A stretch of DNA of 64,000 nucleotides from Bryopsis sp. KO-2023 (taxonomy: Eukaryota > Chlorophyta > Ulvophyceae > Bryopsidales > Bryopsidaceae): NCBI GenBank assembly GCA_030272585.1, contig BSYQ01000011.1, positions 3,658,001 through 3,722,000 of the forward strand. The letters run 5' to 3'. The notes under the pieces are model-generated. The model was not told where the DNA came from, did not search any database, and saw nothing but the letters and a program-made list of their open reading frames with translations. Below are positions 56,389-64,000 of this stretch, piece after piece; within the stretch, counting starts at the first letter, position 1; every line of letters starts with the position of its first letter. A program made the translations under genes and the position numbers.

Positions 56389-59300
56389 CTAGGTAACCAC
56401 CCTCGGCTCCCAAGTCGTGTTGAACACACGACCACGGCTGTCGGTGTGCGGAATGATGTCAGGGAAGAGATCGTAGACGACAGGGCCCTCCTTCACACAG
56501 CACCACTGCCCCATGTAATCCTTCGTCCCATTTTTGAACTCCTCAGCAGCTTCGGGGTTCTCGAAGCCGCCGAAAGCGTCCAGCATGGTGGAAAAGTGCA
56601 GGAATTTGTACTCCATCAAGTTGCCCAAGGCTTTTTTGATGCCGACCTCGGACAGGTTGGATTTGAGATGGAGTTTGTCAGGATGCCCATCCTCCCCCCT
56701 GACTGCACCCTCCTCCTCCTTACCGCAATCTGAGTCATCATCCTTGCATACGTCGACTCTCAGAACACTACTTCGAACGGAAAGTGGTAACCTGAATAAC
56801 CAAACAAAATTCAATTCACATACGATTTTGTGTAAATATATTAACAAAGGTGATCAATACCACCTGGCACGATTTCTCGTGCCCCTCCCCCCCCCCCCAA
56901 ATCTAAATAGAACCAAAAGGAGCAGCCCAAGGCACTTTTCATTTTTGCAATAAGGACGACGGAGAGGGAAGAAGGGGGGGGGGGTAGTCAAGAAAGCACA
57001 AAGATTGAGTTTCATGTTATTTGCGCGGTGAATTTTCTTTTTTCATGTCCTCTTTTTTTTCTTTTTTTTGAGGTTTTCTAGCCGCACACCTCTTGTTGCG
57101 AAGGAACGATGATTCCCTGATCTCGATAAAGGGCTCGATGACTTGATTTCCATCCTCATCAGGCATCGGGACCATGACTTCTGCATTGAAAACGTGATCC
57201 ATGGGGCATTGGAACGGGAGTGTCATGTCGACGCCTGAGGGAACGCCTGGATGCGGATAATGGATGTAGTCTTGACCGCACCATAGCTCCGGCATCACCA
57301 AAATCCTGTTCAGCACACGTGCGATGGAAAATGCTTTTCGGATCTGCACAGGACATAAAAAAAAACTTTACGACCACCACCGTCACCTGTCTTCAGATTT
57401 TTGCCCCCCCCCCCCTGTTTTCTCGTTTTTGGAAATCGAGGGAAAATGGGATCGTACAAAGCGTTGCAGAACAAAAGGGGGAATTGGAGGGAAATTGTGT
57501 TACCATCGAATGATGAGATCAGTATTGCATATACCATTTAAAAGAAGAAGAAAAAACTAGTTTCGCGATATTTTTTCTTTTCTTTTCTTTTCTTTCCTTT
57601 TTTCTCCCCCCCCCCAAAAAAAAGAAAAAACGTTTGGCAGTGGTTAAAATCGATTTCAAGCTGGGTTAAAATCGTCCATCTTTGACGCACACGAGAAAAA
57701 AAAAAAACGTCGAAATTCGAACATCCCATGAAAAAAGGTTCACCTGAATGACTTGATGGTTGACAAGCGCAAAGTGGCCCACAGTATCGTTCAGCCAAAT
57801 CTTGTCTGGGAACTTGGGCGCCGCATTCTCCAGCAAATCATCAGGGATGTCGAGGTCGAAAAGCAAGAACCCCTTAGGGCTGTCGAAATACTCTGGAGGG
57901 TCATCCCACAGGAGCCATTCACGAAACCTGTGTCTTTTCCCTGGCGTCCCAAAATTCTGGAACGTTGTGTGGATGGCGTACGGATAGATGTACGACTTCT
58001 TCGGCAACTGCTGAGCAAAGAACACGTGTCCGGGGCAGAACTGGATGATGGGAAGGTAGCCCATCGACAGCGTTCCGTTAAAAGCTTTGAAAACATGGAC
58101 GTCCCTGTCCAAGATTTCCTGGCCTTCTTCTTTCATTACATGGAACGCCTCTTGATCCCAGATTTCTTTTTCTATCAAAACCTTTTGCCACTCCCTGACG
58201 AAATACTTGGCCGAGGGTTTGAACATCAATATTCCGATGTTGGCCCCGACATGCCTGAAACCAGCAACGGAAAGAGAAAAACAATTCTTTAAACACCACG
58301 CTCCCCCCCCCTCTCAAAAAACCAGCAAAATTTGATACATAAAATCCTTCATGCTTTTCACATGAATGCCAAAATTCGAAGATGGAAAAAAGCACAGTCA
58401 CTTCGCTTCTCAACACCATATTTTGAATTCCGCATGATTTTATAGCAGTTGTTTTATGTTGAACTCTTTGAAAGTCAAATGTCGAATCGTCCCAAATGTC
58501 GCCTCCACCCGCTATAACGTTTTTCAAAACATGCTTTAAAAAAATGCAGGTTGCCCTGCCAGTAAAACAAAAAAGAGGGGTGGGGGGGGGGAAGGGGGTT
58601 CCCTGTCTGACCATCATTTCAAGATTTGCTTTCATGCTTACTTGCTGGGATCGTCCAAAAGCCCGTCAATGTACAAGTCTGAGGATAAAGCATCCGTGGA
58701 CATCAGAACATCTGCCTCCCAATTTTCCTTCCAAAACGGGATGGGGTTTCGCAACCAGATGGCATCCGCATCAGTGAATATTACATTCACCCCCATTTCC
58801 AACACCATCAGGATTTCCTTCACTTTCACGGATCCCAGTTTGTGGAAGTTTGCTGTCCCCCATCCAAAGTCTTCTGACGGTAGGGCTGACCCCAGGTCGA
58901 AGTTAGAAATGTTCAATTTGTCCAGCTTCCCCTTCAAATGCTCGTCCATGCATGCCACCACGTAGGACGAGATGTCCAGCTTCTCGACATGGTAAACCCA
59001 ATTCACGATCAACGGCAAGAAGTGACGATTTCCCATCGTCACCAGCAGAAAGCCATCGGGGGCCAGCTCCAACACTCGTTTTCTGCACGAAAGTTGTTCG
59101 CAGCACCCCCGAAGTAACAATCAAATCATCTGAATAAAAGCGAAGTCAATTTTTGAACTCATGCTTTTGGGTGGTATTGGTGCAGTTGGAACGCTATCGA
59201 AGGGGGGCAGTTTCGATTTAATACGTTTGAGGGGTCTTCCCCCCCCCCCCCCCCCCCGAAAAAAAAAAAAGTGTTGAAAGATAGAGATTTCGAAATGAAA

Positions 59301-60792
59301 AACTGAAGTTGGGAAATATTCAATTTCTTGACCAGAAAATATCGTAGAGTTGGTGGATGATGCCAAGAGTGTGGTTTATAAGACAAAGAAGTCACAGGAG
59401 CGACTTTTCAAACGAAACATATGGCCTCCTCTTACTTTGTCAGCTCGTTGTCAGTTGCTGACCCTCCTCCATTTTTTTTCGAAACCTTGACTGCCGTGCC
59501 ATCGGTGAAAAACTGAACACGTTCTGAAAGTGCACCATGCCAATTTTCAGATTTTCGATTGATTAGTGAAAAGCGGAGTCTTCGTTTTTTGTGTTCTAGC
59601 CAAGTCTTTTTTAGCAGTAATAATTAAAAAATAAATAAAAAAATGTCCACTATTTTGTTTCTTTCCTTGCAATTTTTTCTTACAAGTTCAAAAAAAATCT
59701 GAACATGTGTAGATACCTGTTGCCAATGCGTTGATTACATGGTTTTTTTTGCAATTTTTTGTATAAATAAATAATTAATTAATTTTTCTTTACTACTACT
59801 GTTTTTTTTTGTGGGCAGGGGAAGGGGGAGATATGGGGTTCCAAAAAAATTCAGTAATCCATGAAGGATGATATCAACAATCGCACTTGTTGCTTTCTTA
59901 TCAGCAATGCAATTCTATTCTTGGTTTGTTTCTCAGCACAAAAAGAGGAAGGGGGGTCGTCTGGGTTTCATTTTTCCAAACACCTCCCACCCCCCAGGCA
60001 AGAATTCTTTTCATTCTTTTTAGGTTCCTTTTCAGACAGACTCGGGGAATCCGACATTGCAGTTGAAGTCGACTGTTGTTCAGCAGTAAGAAAGTTTAGT
60101 GTTCAGAATGTTTTGTTCCTGAAAGAATATTCTTCCACATCGTCAAAAAAAGTTAGCACAGCCACTGAAAACGAAGTGGGGATTCCCATCCACGCAATCA
60201 CATCGTCGTGCAGTGGTCCGAGCGCATGCGATCGTCCTTCAGCGTGTCAAATTCTTGCAACTCCACGTCGTGATACAGAGACTTTCGTTTGGGACAACCA
60301 TAGTCCTCTGGTCCTTAAACCAACGCTAGTTCGCTATTCTCTTCAATTCAGAAGGGGTTGGGAAGGGGCTAAAAGCAGTACGAAAGAGTGTCGCAGTTTG
60401 CACCCCAGTTCTTTAATACCGTAACGTCAGGTCGGTAGTTTCCTTGCTTTGTGCGAACGCAGAATTCCAACGCGAACGGAAGCATATTGGGAGAAAACAC
60501 CGTCACAGTCCCCCACGGCGAACTTAAATATCGCTTCAGCCAAGACTTTGGCGCCGTGAGTTCAGATAATATTCCACTAGCTTTTCGGTTTCTACGGAGT
60601 GTCGGGCCCCCTACCTCTAAAGGTTCTTGCCGAGTTCTTGGCGTCGAGGTATTTCGTATCAGCTGTCCGTTGACCCGGATCCAAAGACCACCAGAAGTTT
60701 TTCTGTAGTCCAAGTACAGTGAAAACGCAAAGGAGAGCAACGACGCCTATAACAAGACGGGGGACTCTTGGTGATGTGTTTGGCGCCGGCAT
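56389..60792 (-). CDS. type II membrane glycosyltransferase, XEG113/RRA-like, paralogue 1
   Basis: A nucleotide-diphospho-sugar transferase (PF03407-type), predicted Golgi; XEG113 and RRA relatives in plants add arabinose to cell-wall glycoproteins. Exons in order: 60792-60615, 60313-60202, 59082-58642, 58254-57744, 57343-57090 and 56791-56389; phases join to give 632 aa, close to XEG113. Residues about 12-29 (RLVIGVVALLCVFTVLGL) form the signal anchor. The catalytic metal motif is DAD in VIFTDADAIWLRNP (about 201-203), followed by HVGANIGILMF, EIWDQEAFHVM, and the family-typical C-terminal block IRKAFSIARVLNRILVMPEL with CPMDHVF. Exons 1 and 2 are the least certain, chosen by phase and composition. 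It diverges from its paralogue at 61508. Confidence 0.88.
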
Positions 60793-61507
60793 TCCTCGAG
60801 CTTCGAAGTGAGGAAAAGGTGACACAGCTTAAGGCAGTGTGCTATCGAGATGGAGCCCATGTCGAGTTGGGCTGCGGCGATTTCGAATGAAATGACATGT
60901 TTTGTGGCTAAGAATGAGAGTTGCACCCTTAAAAAGCGGTGTATTGCTCTGCGACCCTGGCGACGACGGGGTCAGGTGGCATACAGGGGGGGGGAGGGGT
61001 GCATCGTCGAAACTCTGACAAGGGCGACCTTTCAAAATGCGAATAACAAACACTCCTCACCCCCTCGTCTTTTCCACCCTTGGCATCGAGTTTTGTTTGC
61101 GTGAAAATTTTTTCGCCAACAGCAGCCTCCCTATCGGATTTGCCTTTGGTGGTTTCGATCACATTTTTTGTGGCGGCTTCAGAATAGTCCTTACCACTCG
61201 AGTCAGCTTCGACATAGGTGGAGGATATGTTGTGTTGTTCATGCCAGTGGCTGGAAGGGGTCTTGCTCAATCCACAGTGGGGCACGAGTTGGATATCCTC
61301 GCACATTCACCTCAAATCATAGGGAGCACATCCCTGGCGACTTTTCATGGGATGTGCGATGTGCCAAGCAAAGACGTCAGCAATGCGACGTCGTAGTTAA
61401 TCGGTGGTTCGCGGAACGTCGCACAGACGAGTTTCCCAACTGGGTCGCTGGCAGGAAGGCTTTTTTCCAACACTTATTCCACTCCAACTCGTGTTTTGAC
61501 GGGAGAA
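60793..61507. other. shared 5' region of the divergent glycosyltransferase pair
   Basis: The 715 bp between the two predicted starts must hold both promoters unless further 5' exons exist. Both strands show open frames (60929-61306 minus is Lys/Glu-rich; 61037-61396 plus is hydrophobic), neither recognisable. I see no TATA-like element I would commit to. Confidence 0.4.
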
Positions 61508-64000
61508 ATGTCCTCGTTTGTCGAACGCCCCGCGTTGATAATCGGAATTGCTCTATCCACTCTATGTTTACTGTTGGGGAATGCTCTCCTGAGCGATAGA
61601 GCTTCGTGGACGCCACCAACACTGAAGCAGTTTCTGCGCAGAAACGCAGGTGCTAGCACAAGTCTGGAAGAGGAAGAAGAAGGACGCCCCAGAGGTGTGA
61701 TCCCGTCTCGTGCGTCACGAAAACCGAGGAAGAAGAAGGGGACTGTGTGTTGTTTCAAGAACAGCACGAACGTCAACGCGGCTGACTATATCATGACAAA
61801 GTGAGGGATGCAACGCACGAGTGGATGGCGACGACTAGAGACGTCACTCCTTCGTGATTGAAGATTTCAGTCCGCTTGAACAAGCATGACTCTTTATCTT
61901 TGGCTATTTTGGACATCTTACCGCTATGATCGTGTTTTGATAAATTCCTTTCCTTTCAAGAGTTTGAGTTTGTGTGTCATGATGCCACAGGTCCAAAATG
62001 CAAGCACTGGCGACTAATAATTACATAATGGTGACATTCGCAAATTACAATTTCTTGGACTTTGCCGAAAACTGGGTCTCTCACATCCAAGGTCTGGGAA
62101 TAACCGCGTATGTAGTCATGGCAATGGACGATGCCATTCTGAAAGCATTGGTGCCCCAAGGCATAAACGCCTTCACCACCGGAACGCACTTGAACAAGGG
62201 GAATGTTGGTTGGTTCACCCCAGGCTTTCACGAGTTACAAGTCGGGAAAACTGATCTGCTGATGGAATTGTCGAAACTGGGGCTTGACATCATTTTGTCT
62301 GATGTGGACACGGTGTGGCTGAGAAATCCCATCGACTACTGTGAAAGGTATCGTAGGGCAGACATTCTGGCAGGTGCCAACCAACTATGGAATTCCACGA
62401 ACGATGGGGGCCTCGAAGACTGGACAAGGTGAAAACTCACAGCCCTTGTGACGGGCCGTTTTTGGTTTGCTCTTGACCAGAGTGGAGGTATCCACCTCTC
62501 ACATGAAAAGGTATATGATGGATTTCGTGGCCTTTGGGTTGCTCTTTTCCCCCTGTACAGACCCCTCATTTGCACCGATGGACTCACCCACAGTTCGACG
62601 GTGAGCCCTGGTAATTGTGTTGGCATCATAACTTGGAGAACTGGCCTTGATAACAACCAGGCATTATTTCGATGGATATGTGAAACGGACCAGAACTGGA
62701 AAAAGGAAATGATGCTCTGTAGGTCTGGCTCCACCATGTTAAACATCGGCATCCTGTTGCTACGAGGCAGGAAAATTGTTGCTGAGTTTCTTAAGGAATA
62801 TCATCAAAGAGTGGTAAAAAACGAGAGCTCCTGGGACCAGCAAGTTTTCAATGACTTGCTGAACAATGGGTTGGATGATTCCAAGAAAGACCCTGACCGA
62901 CTGGTGGCAGCCTACAACGGCCAACTCCAACTTGGTGTTTTCCCCATCGCTTTGTTCACCTCGGGTCACCCCTTTTTTATACAAAGACTACATGAGAGGC
63001 TCGGATTGCAGCCGTATGTTGCCCATGCGATATATACTTTGGGTAAATTTGCGAAGAGGCATCGGTTGAGGAACCGGCTGCTTTGGCATGACAAGCCGAG
63101 TTATTTCAACCCCAGCAATGGTTTCGTTTCTTTTGATTTCGACATGCCGGAGGAAATGTTGAGAAATGCCAAACCGGTGGACGATCGAATCGACATCTCA
63201 CTGTTGGCAGGTCACTTCGATCTGGTTCACCATCAGCTTCTACAGGTATGTTTCGACATTGCAGTTTTGTTCCATCCTCTTCCTCGATGCAACACATTCG
63301 AAGCAAAAAAGACTAAATTAAAAAACAAAAAAACAGAACATCAACATGTCTATGACTTTTTCTGCATGAGCCCAGCTGCGAAATGCCTTCGCCATCGCCC
63401 AAACTTTGAATCGGACGCTCATCATCCCTCAGACATGGTGTGGGGTGGATCAATCATGGGGTCTGCCTCATTCTGGCTGTTGGCCAGGAACTCAATTTGA
63501 GCTGCCCTTCCCTTGTCCATTAGACCACCTTCTTTTACTCGACCCCATTGTTGGAGGCTTCGATGAGGCGGGGGTCTTGGATGAGGCTGAATTTGGTCCT
63601 CCTGTGGATATTAGAGAGGCCTCCTTCCTATACAACCCAAGGTAATGCTCCTTCTTTGGGTGGATTGCCCTACACAACTTTTAATCCATGTTTCATTGTT
63701 TCTTTCTTTTTTCTGGGGGGAAGGGGCTCCGGTTAATGTTGTTGAAAGAGTGAAAGAACCTAACAGTGACGCTGTGTCAGGGTTTTTGGGGCGACATTCA
63801 CAATTGGATGGCAAACTGGATCCTAATTAATGATTGATTGATTGATTGATTGAAACCGAAATATGTGCGTTACAACCAGCTCCCAGCACAGGTGCGACCT
63901 CACCTCGAATCTAACTTTTGGAGTGATCGTGTAGGTTACCCGCGGCGGTGAATGCATCTCGGCTCCTGGTTGAGGTCAGCGATTCGGGGTGTGATGGTGT
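61508..64000 (+). CDS. type II membrane glycosyltransferase, XEG113/RRA-like, paralogue 2, runs off the window
   Basis: Same family and layout as the gene at 56389-60792. Exons: 61508-61800, 61991-62428, 62723-63245, 63376-63641 and 63935 to beyond the end; phases agree. The N-terminal helix ALIIGIALSTLCLLLGNALL is the anchor, followed by an acidic and then basic stem. The metal motif is DVD in ILSDVDTVWLRNP. STMLNIGILLLRG, SSWDQQVFNDLL and LRNAFAIAQTLNRTLIIPQ with CPLDHLL mirror paralogue 1. I end exon 2 at 62428 and resume at 62723 because that junction (DWTR|SGSTMLNIGIL) aligns with the paralogue; an open read-through of 62448-62720 is the rejected alternative. The last exon begins LPAAVNASRLLVEV, matching LPLSVRSSVLRVDV of paralogue 1, so the gene continues past 64000. 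Confidence 0.87.

Noticed and set aside
62448-62720. Reading straight through from exon 2 to exon 3 of the second glycosyltransferase
   Set aside because: The extra 90 residues have no counterpart in paralogue 1, while a GT-AG intron with matching phase restores the alignment (DWTR|SGSTMLNIGIL).
63645-63830. Plus-strand frame ending LGRHSQLDGKLDPN as the final exon of the second glycosyltransferase
   Set aside because: No acceptor gives the required phase. The acceptor at 63934 does, and yields LPAAVNASRLLVEV, matching the paralogue.
1-64000. CRISPR arrays, operons, bacterial genes, rRNA or tRNA genes
   Set aside because: No spaced direct repeats and no rRNA blocks. Sequences resembling a T-loop (for example near 43722) lack acceptor-stem pairing. 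Spliced genes throughout rule out a prokaryotic or organellar origin.

Overview
The window is nuclear DNA of an intron-rich eukaryote. Spliceosomal GT-AG introns with T-rich 3' ends interrupt almost every gene, and intergenic and intronic DNA is full of A/T and G/C homopolymer tracts. Three genes suggest a photosynthetic organism of the plant/green-alga type: a ferrochelatase carrying a C-terminal chlorophyll a/b-binding (LHC-like) helix, a DCD-domain protein, and two XEG113/RRA-like glycosyltransferases. Two others, CYB5D1 and a TOGARAM/crescerin-type TOG-array protein, belong to families tied to cilia. A flagellate alga, probably green lineage, fits best. This is inference; no marker gene in the window fixes the species.

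Layout. 1692-4126 (+) plastid ferrochelatase. 8407-11165 and 31271-34025 are two near-identical arms of a 2.76-kb inverted duplication, each holding a complete eight-exon membrane-anchored histidine acid phosphatase (534 aa by my splicing). The 20 kb between the arms holds an HMG-box-like protein (-), NDUFB7 (+), a protein kinase (-), a 5'-truncated non-LTR retrotransposon fragment (-), a 12-exon TOGARAM-like gene (+) and a 5-exon CYB5D1 (+). Outside the right arm, three palindromic MITE-like elements abut one another (34768-35626). Then come an intronless F-box/WD40 gene (+), an unrecognised four-exon acidic protein (+), a HAD-type 5'-nucleotidase (+), a DCD-domain gene (-), and a head-to-head pair of paralogous glycosyltransferases (56389-60792 -, 61508-end +).

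The protein-coding genes do not form one pathway. The visible pairings are: two cilium-associated genes in tandem (TOG array then CYB5D1), HMG-box and NDUFB7 diverging from a 275-bp gap, and two gene-level inverted duplications (acid phosphatase, glycosyltransferase). Long stretches (about 4.1-8.4, 40.9-44.4, 46.9-51.5 and 53.8-56.4 kb) are low-complexity DNA in which I see no convincing gene.

Exon models come from reading frames, splice-site consensus, phase continuity and family knowledge. They are predictions without transcript support. Unresolved points are named in each entry.
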